Positions 27,308 to 34,242 are shown, numbered from the stretch's first letter. The stretch is 64,000 bases of DNA from Pseudomonas sp. WS 5079 (GCF_012985465.1 NZ_JAAQWN010000002.1:620001-684000), one strand, 5' to 3'. Translations and numbers: made by a program. The notes: generated by a model from the sequence alone, not told the origin.

Positions 27308-27317
27308 GGCGCCGCCC

Positions 27318-27575
27318 TCACTCAGCCGGTGGAGCGTTGAACGCCTCGACCTGCTTGTCGATCACCTTCAACGTCTCGCGCATGGAGCCGAGCTTGAAGA
27401 CGATGCGGTTGTGTTCGTCCTGGCCCAGGTGGCACCACTCATCAGTGCCCAGGAATGTTTCCAGCTGCTTGATGCTGTCGGCGAGCTGGGTTTGCTCGGC
27501 AACGATGCTCTGCTGATACGGGGTCAGTACTTGGGGTTCGTTCACGGGGGTAGCCTCGGTGATGGGGGAATTCAT
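27318..27575 (-). CDS. Small helical protein in the lysis module
   Basis: This 85-residue protein starts MNSPITEATPVNEPQ, with an ATGA overlap with the endolysin stop. The main part is two helices (EQTQLADSIKQLETFLG and RIVFKLGSMRETLKVIDKQ), similar in pattern to short phage proteins annotated as crAss001_48-related. There is no membrane segment. Its function is unknown; it lies between endolysin and Rz. Confidence 0.6.
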   Translation of the reverse strand: MNSPITEATPVNEPQVLTPYQQSIVAEQTQLADSIKQLETFLGTDEWCHLGQDEHNRIVFKLGSMRETLKVIDKQVEAFNAPPAE

Positions 27576-28042
27576 AGTCCGGCCTCGCACAACTCACGTT
27601 CAGCGGCGCGGCGATTGACCAGGCCTGCCAGCTTCTTGCCCTTGGCATAGACCCAGCGGCTCAACTCGGCACAGGCGCTGCGTGCGTCACCGGCATTGAG
27701 CTTGCGCAACAGGGTGGATGCCTTGAACTGGGGTTCGCCGACGTTGTAGACGAACGATGCCAGGGCGGCGCGGCGGGTCTCGGGGAGTGGCGCGGTGACG
27801 TTGCGGTCAACGCCGGCCATGGCGATGGACAGTTCGGCCTGTAGCAGCGCGTCACACTGTGCCGGTGTCTTGGTCTGGCCCAGGCGCACACCACGGGTAA
27901 CGCCTTCGCAGATGGTGGGAATGCCAACAGGATCGAGGTACGCCACCAGGCTGCGGCCTTCGAACTTGGTCACCAGCACACCGGCCATGCCCACGGCGCC
28001 GGCAAGTGATGCCGCGATGATGCGTTGCTGTAGCGGGCTCAT
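27572..28042 (-). CDS. SAR endolysin, GH24 lysozyme
   Basis: This 156-residue muramidase has the phage T4/P21-type triad Glu28-8-Asp37-5-Thr43 (KFEGRSLVAYLDPVGIPT). Residues 8-24 form a weakly hydrophobic Ala/Gly-rich helix, the mark of a signal-anchor-release domain that lets the enzyme be exported by Sec and activated when the membrane is depolarised. It follows the holin by a four-base overlap and precedes Rz/Rz1. Confidence 0.92.
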   Translation of the reverse strand: MSPLQQRIIAASLAGAVGMAGVLVTKFEGRSLVAYLDPVGIPTICEGVTRGVRLGQTKTPAQCDALLQAELSIAMAGVDRNVTAPLPETRRAALASFVYNVGEPQFKASTLLRKLNAGDARSACAELSRWVYAKGKKLAGLVNRRAAERELCEAGL

Positions 28043-28248
28043 TGCGCGCCAGGCCGGTTAGGGCCGATCCATTCACGGAACTGCGCCCAGTAGCGCGGGA
28101 CCAACAGGCCGATCTGCAACAGCAGGTACAGCACTGTCAGCGCCGTGACCCATTCAGCGGGCGTCATACCGAACAGCATCGCGCCTGACACGATGATCGG
28201 CGGCGCGGCCTTGGTTGCCTCAACAGCTACGTCTTGGGCTGCGTTCAA
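28039..28248 (-). CDS. Holin
   Basis: This 69-residue protein starts at a TTG (28248) that has AGGGAG 8 bases upstream; no ATG fits as well. Two hydrophobic segments are visible (PPIIVSGAMLFGM and WVTALTVLYLLLQIGLLV) with a basic C-terminus, consistent with a small class II-like or pin-type holin. It directly precedes the SAR endolysin and is separated from the upstream gene by a terminator. Confidence 0.75.
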   Translation of the reverse strand: MNAAQDVAVEATKAAPPIIVSGAMLFGMTPAEWVTALTVLYLLLQIGLLVPRYWAQFREWIGPNRPGAQ

Positions 28249-28267
28249 GTTGGTCTCTCCCTGCACA

Positions 28268-28295
28268 AACAAAAAGCCCCGCTCGGTGGCGGGGC
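28268..28295 (-). terminator. Rho-independent terminator before the lysis module
   Basis: On the minus strand GCCCCGC(6-base loop)GCGGGGC is followed by TTTTTGTTTG. It lies between the early/middle genes and the holin, so late genes need either their own promoter or antitermination. Confidence 0.85.
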
Positions 28296-28326
28296 AGCGA
28301 TGACGGCAAGGATCATCGGGGGCAGG

Positions 28327-28346
28327 TGTCGGAATCCCGACTATTT
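28327..28346 (-). repeat. Late-operon hairpin repeat, copy 5
   Basis: The mRNA-sense strand reads AAATAGTCGGGATTCCGACA. The stop codon TAG of the 28341-28736 gene is part of it. The stem is intact and the loop is changed to GATT. Confidence 0.8.
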
Positions 28347-28736
28347 CTTGAAAAGCTTGCGAATCCATTCTGGCCACTCGCCTGACTGATCGGGCGATGC
28401 CGGCACTTCAATCGGCTCAAAGAACCACACACCACCCCGCATCATCGGCGCACCAACCCCCACAACACGTACCAGCCTGTGGTAATTCGGCCACCCCAGC
28501 GCAACGATATCGCCAGCTGCCACACCATCGCTGAACTGTGGGTAAGCCGGATGTACTTCGTTTTTTTCCCGATCAACCCAGCCATCATCAGGATGAGCGG
28601 CCTTCACACCTTGGGCACGCAGGGCTGCAATCCAGTTGTCTTCCTCGACCTGGCCTTCACGGCAGCTGTCCGCCCAGGCTCTGGCGAACCCCGGGTTGGT
28701 GGTGGTAACAAGTCCGATCATGTCGATGGGCTTCAT
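28341..28736 (-). CDS. Phage protein of unknown function before the lysis module
   Basis: This is a 131-residue soluble protein (MKPIDMIGLVTTTNPGFARA; later DIVALGWPNYHRLVRVVGVG). It is probably a mixed alpha/beta fold with a tryptophan-rich C-terminus. It is the last gene before the terminator and hairpin that precede the holin. No known family is recognised. Confidence 0.6.
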   Translation of the reverse strand: MKPIDMIGLVTTTNPGFARAWADSCREGQVEEDNWIAALRAQGVKAAHPDDGWVDREKNEVHPAYPQFSDGVAAGDIVALGWPNYHRLVRVVGVGAPMMRGGVWFFEPIEVPASPDQSGEWPEWIRKLFKK

Positions 28737-28748
28737 GACTATTTCGCC

Positions 28749-29135
28749 TCATGCTTTCGAGTGATAAGCCCACCAGTCACCGACGGCGACCATGGGAAGT
28801 TTGGAGCGGTCCCGGCTCAATGTCCGGCACCAGAGCGAGACAAGCCGCTCGCCTTCGGTGTAACGGGGCTCGGCGCCTTGCTTCCATCCGATCAGGGTTG
28901 AGCGAGGGACGCCGATTGCATCTGACACAGCGTGCGGGGAAAGCCCTGCACGGGAGAGCTGGGTAATGACCTTGAACCAATCAACCCGGCGATCTGCCTG
29001 GGGAACTGCCCGTGGCTTCTCGCGCTGGGGGATCGATAAGCGGGCGACCACCTGCCCGTGGCGAGCATCCGCAACGGTGTCTGCTGCCTGCGTGAAGCAC
29101 AGGGCGAGCTGATCGGGGTGGGCCTGGGGGCGCAT
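28749..29135 (-). CDS. Helix-turn-helix protein, candidate late regulator
   Basis: This 128-residue protein starts at MRPQAHPDQLALC, two bases after the upstream stop. Its middle contains a helix-turn-helix (LSPHAVSDAIGVPRSTLIGW, about residues 67-86). It occupies the place where lambdoid phages keep the Q antiterminator: after replication genes and before lysis genes. A role in late-gene activation is inference from position; Q-type sequence similarity is not evident. Confidence 0.65.
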   Translation of the reverse strand: MRPQAHPDQLALCFTQAADTVADARHGQVVARLSIPQREKPRAVPQADRRVDWFKVITQLSRAGLSPHAVSDAIGVPRSTLIGWKQGAEPRYTEGERLVSLWCRTLSRDRSKLPMVAVGDWWAYHSKA

Positions 29136-29137
29136 GG

Positions 29138-29434
29138 TTAGGGCTCCTGATCCGGCAGTGTGTAACCATCTTGCCGGAGGTACTGAGCTACGGCCTGCTG
29201 GCACAGCGCATCACACCGGTCAAAGTGCTGCTGCACATCTGGCGGATAGCTGGCGGCCATCGTGTAGCCGGCGTCGGTCCGCGTAATGGTCATAGTCGGC
29301 AGCGTGAGCTGCATCACGTCGAGCTTTGCCTGCGCGAACGGCTGGATAACCCGCTGCACGCCCTCCAACATGCGGTGGTACTCGTCGACGCTCAGTTGGC
29401 GGTACTTGATCTTGCTGGCCTGGGTTGCGTTCAT
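29138..29434 (-). CDS. Unknown early phage protein
   Basis: This 98-residue soluble protein (MNATQASKIKYRQLSVDEYH; later YPPDVQQHFDRCDALCQQAV) is mostly helical with two cysteines. It is coupled by short overlaps to genes on both sides in the RusA-to-HTH gene run. No family is recognised. Confidence 0.6.
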   Translation of the reverse strand: MNATQASKIKYRQLSVDEYHRMLEGVQRVIQPFAQAKLDVMQLTLPTMTITRTDAGYTMAASYPPDVQQHFDRCDALCQQAVAQYLRQDGYTLPDQEP

Positions 29435-29703
29435 GCAGCACCCCCAAACGCGTGCGCGCGCGAGACAGAGTGGTCTGGCGCGCCCATCCCCGCCCCTCTC
29501 CTGATCTGCTTATCCATTTCGGATATAACCGCCGTGAACGCTATAACCGGATTCTCGGCTTCGTCAAAATGGAATGGGTGGACCGCTCTGCGCAGCCCCA
29601 GCATGCATTCCGGTTCTTCTGGCGTGGACAGGTCCACATCGACGCCGATCATCACCCAGCCGTTGTTCAGCTCGCGGCAGGCCCATTGCAGTAGTGGTTT
29701 CAT
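29431..29703 (-). CDS. Unknown early phage protein
   Basis: This 90-residue protein begins MKPLLQWACRELNNGWVMIG. It is acidic and contains ENPVIAFTAVISEMDKQIRR. The start overlaps the RusA stop (ATGA). No family is recognised. Confidence 0.55.
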   Translation of the reverse strand: MKPLLQWACRELNNGWVMIGVDVDLSTPEEPECMLGLRRAVHPFHFDEAENPVIAFTAVISEMDKQIRRGAGMGAPDHSVSRAHAFGGAA

Positions 29704-30143
29704 GAGTTCGCTCCCACAAGTGGTACGACGCGCACGGTTACGCCTGGTGTTGCGCTGAATCGCTTGCTCAGCGAGACGTTGACCACCTGGACGTCATCGC
29801 AGAACACGATGCCGTTGATGCCGTCACAGATCGCTTTCAGCACGTTGTCGGCGTCGGGCTTCTTGGTCGGCATGACTTCGCCTGTCAGCGCTGCAGCGGT
29901 TTTCTTCTTGGACCAGGACGCGGCCACAGGCACACGAATAGCCAATTCCATCATCACGGGGCCGGCGATCAGCTCGCGGCCCTGCATGGATTCATGCGCA
30001 ACTTCGGCGATCAGGGTTTCGTAGTCGGCGGTTTTCTTGGGCGTGAACATGCGAGCGTGTCCGCCGATGGTGGTTACACGCGGCCTGCCCTTGCCTACTG
30101 GCTCGCCTGGCACGAAGAACGACACGGGCTTGAGGTCATGCAT
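29700..30143 (-). CDS. RusA-type Holliday junction resolvase
   Basis: This 147-residue endonuclease resolves branched DNA during phage replication and packaging. The family pattern is clear: FFVPGEPVGKGRPRVT at the N-terminus, then PTKKPDADNVLKAICDGING with the conserved acidic DxDN, and VFCDDVQV supplying the third aspartate. The start at MHDLKPVSF overlaps the P gene by eight bases; a longer frame to 30419 lies wholly within P and is rejected. Confidence 0.93.
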   Translation of the reverse strand: MHDLKPVSFFVPGEPVGKGRPRVTTIGGHARMFTPKKTADYETLIAEVAHESMQGRELIAGPVMMELAIRVPVAASWSKKKTAAALTGEVMPTKKPDADNVLKAICDGINGIVFCDDVQVVNVSLSKRFSATPGVTVRVVPLVGANS

Positions 30144-30855
30144 GTTCGTCTCTCCGGATGCCGAGTTTTGCCAGCAGCAGTGCGCGGCATGATTGGGGGT
30201 CTTTTGGGATTTCGAGGATGGCGACCAGGTCGTCGGCGACCTTGCGGGAGTGTTCCAACTGGATCTGCTCACGCGGGCGCATGCTGTCGTGGCCCAGGCC
30301 TTTTGCGATTCGCCCTTCCAGCGGCTGGCCGGTCTGTGCACGGCGCATGACGATGGCGTAGTTGCGTTCGAAGCGTTGCTTGAGCGCCTTGTCGCTGTGG
30401 TTGCCTGCCCGAAGATCAAACGTGCTGGTAGCTTCGGCGGCGATCTTCACAGCCTTGTGGCTGTAGGTTCCGCGCAGAGCTTCGTCCCATGCCTGGGCTT
30501 CCGACGGCAGATCGTCAACGCGCCTGCACAGGTCCATGAAGTCGCTGGGCGATGGCGGAAACTTGCACTCCAGCACCATGCGTTGCAGGCCACGGTCTAC
30601 CGCGTCGTCGCCCAGTTCCTGGATGGCGAGCATCCACACTCGGCGGGCGAGCGTCTCGGCGCGCTTATCGCCGTAGTGTTTTTCGTACCAAGCCGGGAAC
30701 GAGATTTTCAGCGTGGTGAATACACGGCGCACGGCGCTGCGTGCTTCCTGGTCCAACGGGGTGACGTTCTCAGCCGCCAGCTCACCAGTCGGGGTCGGTG
30801 AGGATGTCGTGAGCGTTACGCGTGCGGCTTTGAGCAATTCGTCTACCGGTTTCAT
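30136..30855 (-). CDS. Replication protein P-like helicase loader
   Basis: This 239-residue protein resembles lambda P. The N-terminal part contains FTTLKISFPAWYEKHYGDK and WMLAIQELGDDAVDRGLQR, and the middle has CKFPPSPSDFMDLCR. Such proteins deliver host DnaB helicase to the phage origin. It overlaps the upstream replication gene by 74 bases and precedes rusA, the common order in lambdoid phages. Confidence 0.85.
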   Translation of the reverse strand: MKPVDELLKAARVTLTTSSPTPTGELAAENVTPLDQEARSAVRRVFTTLKISFPAWYEKHYGDKRAETLARRVWMLAIQELGDDAVDRGLQRMVLECKFPPSPSDFMDLCRRVDDLPSEAQAWDEALRGTYSHKAVKIAAEATSTFDLRAGNHSDKALKQRFERNYAIVMRRAQTGQPLEGRIAKGLGHDSMRPREQIQLEHSRKVADDLVAILEIPKDPQSCRALLLAKLGIRRDEHA

Positions 30856-31555
30856 TGGGTGTTCCCCCGTTGGCTTGCTGGGTGCGGGCTTGGCGTTTCA
30901 GTTGCTGGGCGAGCGCGTGCTCCCACTGGGCCTGTGTTTTCAGGTCGTCGGGTCGGCTGATCCAGTAGGAGCGGAATTCAAGAAGCTGGTCGGCTTCGAA
31001 GGTTTGGTTTGCCATGCCATTGCGGAACAGGACGGCGGTGAACGTCTGGGGGTCTGGCTCCCAGGCATCGTGCAGCGAGAATTTCGTCTGCGCGGTATGT
31101 GTGTGTTCTTGATCTTCTCTAATCTTCTCTAATCTGTCGTGACTTCCCGTGACAGAACGTGACGTGTCATTTTTGGGCTTTTCCGCCTTGCCATTTCTCT
31201 CCCGATCACGCTGGTCTCTTTTGCGTTGCGCTGCCGACTTGGCCCCTGTTTCTGGGTTCCCGGCGTCTTCTCGCTTAGGTTGGCGCCCTTCCCATCCGGT
31301 CAGCTTGTCACCGTCAATAACGCGCCCCTGCATGGCAGAAAAAACAGCGTCTACTTGATCGTCTGTCACGTCCAAAGCGGACGCTATGTCCTCTTTCGTG
31401 ACTGTCACGTGACCGCGCGTGACATTTACGGATGCATCAACAAGCAGGTGCAGGTACATCGCCTGTACCAAGGCAATGGGTTGGCCTGAGACGCGGGCAA
31501 TCGTCCGCCACTTCGGATCGTTGGGCATGTCGTGCCAAAGCCTGAGCCAGTCCAC
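30782..31555 (-). CDS. Phage replication protein with DnaT-like C-terminal domain
   Basis: This 257-residue protein starts MDWLRLWHDMPNDPKWRTIA, with a winged-helix-like N-terminal half. A lysine/arginine-rich linker lies at about 115-150. A DnaT-type single-strand-binding domain follows (EPDPQTFTAVLFRNGMANQ, LEFRSYWISRPDDLKTQAQW, HALAQQLKR). It holds the place of lambda O and probably recognises the origin and works with the P-like loader. It lies three bases after the CII-like gene. Confidence 0.85.
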   Translation of the reverse strand: MDWLRLWHDMPNDPKWRTIARVSGQPIALVQAMYLHLLVDASVNVTRGHVTVTKEDIASALDVTDDQVDAVFSAMQGRVIDGDKLTGWEGRQPKREDAGNPETGAKSAAQRKRDQRDRERNGKAEKPKNDTSRSVTGSHDRLEKIREDQEHTHTAQTKFSLHDAWEPDPQTFTAVLFRNGMANQTFEADQLLEFRSYWISRPDDLKTQAQWEHALAQQLKRQARTQQANGGTPNETGRRIAQSRTRNAHDILTDPDW

Positions 31556-31557
31556 AG

Positions 31558-31866
31558 CTATTCCTCCTGCAACTGGTCAACGTTCTGGATCAGGTCCATG
31601 TACCGCTTGGCCTGGTGCAGAAGGGTTTCAATGTCGCGCTTGTCAAAGCACTGCATGGCCTTTGGGACGACCTTCAAGTCGAGCACTGCCAGGATTTGGC
31701 AGAACTGCTCAAACTTCTCCGGTTTCATTCGGCTGATCGTTGCTTCATCGACGCCTACTGCAAGCGCCACGGGTGCATTGCCGACGGATGCAAGCGCCTG
31801 CATGAGAACCACGTAGTTCCTGCGGGCCCTTGCGGTCTGCTCTTGGTTCAATGGGCTCGTCGACAT
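31558..31866 (-). CDS. CII-like transcriptional activator
   Basis: This 102-residue protein matches the lambda CII pattern. An N-terminal helix with ARARRNYVVLMQAL is followed by a helix-turn-helix VALAVGVDEATISRMKPEKF and then FCQILAVLDLKVV. CII promotes repressor and integrase transcription when lysogeny is chosen. It directly follows cro and precedes the replication genes, as in lambda. Confidence 0.87.
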   Translation of the reverse strand: MSTSPLNQEQTARARRNYVVLMQALASVGNAPVALAVGVDEATISRMKPEKFEQFCQILAVLDLKVVPKAMQCFDKRDIETLLHQAKRYMDLIQNVDQLQEE

Positions 31867-31868
31867 GG

Positions 31869-32057
31869 TCAGGCCACCGACTTGGAGGCTTCCGCCTCTT
31901 TGTGCATGGCCTCAATCGCTTTACCGGCGTTGTAGCCGATACCTGCGCCCTTACTGGCGCGGTGAATTGTTGGCTGGGTTGTGCCGGCTTTTTTGGCGAT
32001 TGCTGCCTGGGAAAAGCCCCAGCCGGCAAGGTCTGCAAGCATTTTCTGAATGGTCAT
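31869..32057 (-). CDS. Cro-like repressor
   Basis: This 62-residue HTH protein (MTIQKMLADLAGWGFSQAAI; recognition helix around TTQPTIHRASKG) is transcribed away from the cI gene across three operators. GGTGAG lies just before the ATG. Size, position and fold fit Cro, the lytic repressor that turns down cI transcription. The recognition motif TQPTIHR is shared with the CI protein (NQPTIHR), consistent with binding the same operators. Confidence 0.88.
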   Translation of the reverse strand: MTIQKMLADLAGWGFSQAAIAKKAGTTQPTIHRASKGAGIGYNAGKAIEAMHKEAEASKSVA

Positions 32058-32072
32058 TCTGGCTCACCAATG

Positions 32073-32100
32073 CATTTACGTATTGCCCGATGATACGCAA
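32073..32100 (-). promoter_or_regulatory. PR-like promoter for cro and the leftward operon
   Basis: The minus strand has TTGCGT (32095-32100), a 16-base spacer and TAAATG (32073-32078). The -35 lies in the middle operator and the -10 in the cro-proximal operator, so repressor binding would block it. The match to consensus is moderate. Confidence 0.5.
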
Positions 32101-32105
32101 GCGCA

Positions 32106-32135
32106 TTGGATGCCGCAATAGACTCCTTTTTTAAT
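32106..32135 (+). promoter_or_regulatory. PRM-like promoter for cI
   Basis: TTGGAT (32106-32111), an 18-base spacer and TTTAAT (32130-32135) point towards cI. The -35 abuts the middle operator and the -10 overlaps the cI-proximal operator, the arrangement expected for activation and self-repression of a repressor gene. Confidence 0.5.
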
Positions 32136-32158
32136 ACGTTTTCTTATTGGGTGTTTGT

Positions 32159-32836
32159 ATGAAGATTGGCGAAAGACTTGCTGCGGAAATGGAGCGCCTG
32201 GGCTTGTCGGAGGGCGAGCTGGGGCGGCGCTCTGGCGTCAATCAGCCCACCATTCACCGGATCATTACCGGCGACTCAAAGAACCCTCGCCAGGACAATA
32301 TCGACAAGATAGCCAAGGCTCTGGGCGTGACCACCGATTGGCTTTGGCGTGGCGGCGACAAAGGATCAAATGTTGTTTTGGCGAACTTCGCTGGCAAGGC
32401 GAAGGGCGATATCGATATCCCTCAATACGACGTGGTGGGATCTATGGGACCAGGGCAGGTTGTACCAAGCGACTATATCGAGACGATCCGAAACATCACC
32501 GTTCGCCAGGAGTACTTGCGGGAGCAAGGCGTCAACTACAGCAGGCCAGAAAATCTGGCGGTAGTGACCGGTTTCGGCGAAAGCATGGAAAAGACTTTTA
32601 CCAGTGGCGACCCACTCATCATTGATAAGGGTGTGAATGAGGTTGTGGTAGACGGCGTCTACCTGTTTTCTCTGGATGGCGTTCTGTACATCAAGCGCTT
32701 GCAGCGGCTGCCGAAAATGATTCGGATGATTTCCGACAACGACGCCTTCCCGCCCTACGACATAAAGGGCGCCGAACTAGACATGTTGCGTATTCATGCG
32801 CGCGTACTGCTGGCCTGGAACTCAAGGAAGCTGTAA
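32159..32836 (+). CDS. CI-like repressor with S24/LexA-type peptidase domain
   Basis: This 225-residue protein has an HTH at about residues 16-37 (LSEGELGRRSGVNQPTIHRI). A LexA-type C-terminal domain follows, with Ser142 (GFGESMEKTF) and Lys179 (LYIKRLQRL) as the catalytic pair. This supports RecA-dependent self-cleavage and SOS induction. The classical Ala-Gly cleavage site is not obvious; the linker around GSMGPGQ (95-100) is the candidate. ATG 32159 is chosen over TTG 32147 because the latter lies in an operator. The stop shares TAATG with the next gene. Confidence 0.9.
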   Translation: MKIGERLAAEMERLGLSEGELGRRSGVNQPTIHRIITGDSKNPRQDNIDKIAKALGVTTDWLWRGGDKGSNVVLANFAGKAKGDIDIPQYDVVGSMGPGQVVPSDYIETIRNITVRQEYLREQGVNYSRPENLAVVTGFGESMEKTFTSGDPLIIDKGVNEVVVDGVYLFSLDGVLYIKRLQRLPKMIRMISDNDAFPPYDIKGAELDMLRIHARVLLAWNSRKL

Positions 32837-33489
32837 TGAAAGAACTCAATACGCCACTTAAAAGGGTTGGTTTCCTCGTATTTATTACTGGGCTATTAAT
32901 CTTAATTGTTGGTATGTACCAAATTTCTGAAGATGCTTACAGCCTGAGTAGTTTTTTTGAAAAATGGATTGAGTCTGCCTTTTTTGAGCGGCATAGCTTT
33001 AGAGATTATCCAGCAGCGGGCTATGGAACATGGATAACGTTAGTCGGCCTGTTTTCATCTTTCTTGTATGACAAAATCACATACCGGCTAATCAGATGGA
33101 TTAAATCAGGGAGCAAGGTTGAGTTACCCGCCTCAACACCGCCCGTGCAGCTTCACTTTAAAGATGGGGCCGCCGCACTTGCGTATATCTGTGAATACAT
33201 GGATGTCTCACTTGTTGAAAACGAACTGACCCCCTGTTTGGTTGTTGCAACAAGCCAGTCGAAGGAAACGGGGGCATTTGCTGTGATCAACATCCCCTCA
33301 GCCGACGGCCCGAAAAAGTCCATAGCAGGATTTCTGAGCGATTCCGTTCCGACTGATGTTGCAGGAAAGCTCTGCGCAGCGATGATTGGGCCGTCCATCG
33401 AGAATTCCGGCACCCCTACCTTCTTTCTGTGCGCCGAGCTTGAGCCGTCGTGGAGCAATGGCGCCTGGAAGGTAAGGCGCCGCTTTTAA
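32836..33489 (+). CDS. Membrane protein co-transcribed with cI, rex-like position
   Basis: This 217-residue protein has two membrane helices (about 10-28, VGFLVFITGLLILIVGMY, and about 63-80, TWITLVGLFSSFLY). A cytosolic C-terminal domain of about 130 residues follows, containing LAYICEYMDVSLVENELTP and TPTFFLCAELEPSW. It overlaps the cI stop by one base and ends before a strong terminator, so it should be expressed in the lysogen. The gene is more AT-rich than the flanks. Lambda rexA/rexB sit in the same place. An exclusion role is inferred; no family is recognised. Confidence 0.75.
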   Translation: MKELNTPLKRVGFLVFITGLLILIVGMYQISEDAYSLSSFFEKWIESAFFERHSFRDYPAAGYGTWITLVGLFSSFLYDKITYRLIRWIKSGSKVELPASTPPVQLHFKDGAAALAYICEYMDVSLVENELTPCLVVATSQSKETGAFAVINIPSADGPKKSIAGFLSDSVPTDVAGKLCAAMIGPSIENSGTPTFFLCAELEPSWSNGAWKVRRRF

Positions 33490-33507
33490 CTAGACCTCGA
33501 AAAATTG

Positions 33508-33532
33508 GCCCGCCACTGAGCGGGCTTTTTTT
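33508..33532 (+). terminator. Rho-independent terminator of the cI transcript
   Basis: GCCCGC(CACTGA)GCGGGC is followed by seven T. It closes the cI plus membrane-protein operon just before the second operator group. Confidence 0.92.
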
Positions 33533-33547
33533 CGTTCGGAGAAAAAT

Positions 33548-33621
33548 CAATGCATTTACGTATTGACTCAATCAATCCGTTTTCGTATTGTTCGCACATC
33601 GCAGCAATACGCGATCCGCTC
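33548..33621. promoter_or_regulatory. OL-like operator group
   Basis: CAATGCATTTACGTATTG at 33548-33565 is an exact 18-base copy of the cro-proximal operator. CAATCCGTTTTCGTATTG follows at 33573-33590. A third site with one good half (CAATACG) lies at 33604-33621. The group is 1.4 kb from the cI/cro operators. Confidence 0.8.
33563..33591 (+). promoter_or_regulatory. PL-like promoter of the rightward early operon
   Basis: TTGACT (33563-33568), a 17-base spacer and TATTGT (33586-33591) form a near-consensus sigma-70 promoter. Its -35 overlaps the first OL site and its -10 the second, so CI or Cro should repress it. Transcription would start near 33598 and read towards the recE/recT genes. Confidence 0.8.
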
Positions 33622-33969
33622 TTTAGATCCACCGCCTCACCCTTGCCGGATCACCACCGGCCCAGATTCAAAGGCAAGCGATGGACCGGCCTCAACGGTC
33701 CAGAAGGATGGCAACTGTCCCTGGGTGCGCAGCGCAAAGCCCCGAATCAGTTTTCCAGCGGACAGGGTCGCGGCTGGAGAGAAGGAAACACCGAAGCGCC
33801 TGGGCAACCAGGCTGCATCGGAGAACGCCCGGCCCTCTGTCGTGATAGCAGGGTGGCCACCTTGTCCTGAGCCAGAGCGGATTTTGTCGCGGCGTAGACG
33901 GGCAACACCCAGAGGGATTCGGGCGTTCTACCAATGCAGAAGCACCAACAACCCGCCCCTGGAGGCACC
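33622..33969 (+). other. Early leader without a convincing gene
   Basis: About 350 bases separate PL from the first clear early gene. One plus-strand frame is open throughout (from 33563) but lacks a good start and ribosome site. A short Arg-rich frame of about 54 codons begins at ATG 33680. Lambda keeps the N antiterminator and nut site in this position; I see no clear N homologue or boxA. Confidence 0.4.
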
Positions 33970-34242
33970 ATGAACCATGAAATTGCTGTTGAAGGGTACG
34001 TCCTCCAGGTGGAGGTGACGTATTGCGAGGACATTCCGCCAGCCGGGATAGCGAATGGTAGCCGTGAACTGACGTTCAACGTGTTGTCCGGGACCATGTA
34101 CGACGCCGACCGCGTTCCGATGGACGTGTGCCAGATGGAGCTGGCCGTAATTGCCGAGAGCAAGGATTACGTCCCGATGATCGAGAAGGAACTGTGGTTC
34201 GAGATTGACGCCCGCAAGCGCCGGCAACGGTGGGCAGCATGA
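33970..34242 (+). CDS. Unknown early protein, first gene after PL
   Basis: This 90-residue protein starts MNHEIAVEGYVLQVEVTYCE after a strong CTGGAGG. It is acidic, mostly beta in the first half, with a basic end (ARKRRQRWAA). It couples by ATGA to the next gene. No family is recognised. Confidence 0.6.
   Translation: MNHEIAVEGYVLQVEVTYCEDIPPAGIANGSRELTFNVLSGTMYDADRVPMDVCQMELAVIAESKDYVPMIEKELWFEIDARKRRQRWAA

Larger units (their letters stand above)
32068..32149. promoter_or_regulatory. OR-like operator region, three 18-bp sites
   Basis: Three related 18-mers fit CAATACGnnnnnGCATTG: CAATGCATTTACGTATTG (32068-32085, inverse orientation), TGATACGCAAGCGCATTG (32091-32108) and TAATACGTTTTCTTATTG (32132-32149). 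They lie between the divergent cro and cI genes. Binding by CI and Cro is inferred. Confidence 0.8.

Noticed and set aside
28733..28744. GACTATTT next to the start of the 28341-28736 gene
   Set aside because: Only the 3' tail of the repeat is present with no stem.
33563..33973. Plus-strand frame of 136 codons in the early leader
   Set aside because: Begins at a TTG inside an operator, with proline/arginine-rich sequence and no ribosome site; kept only as a possible N-like region.
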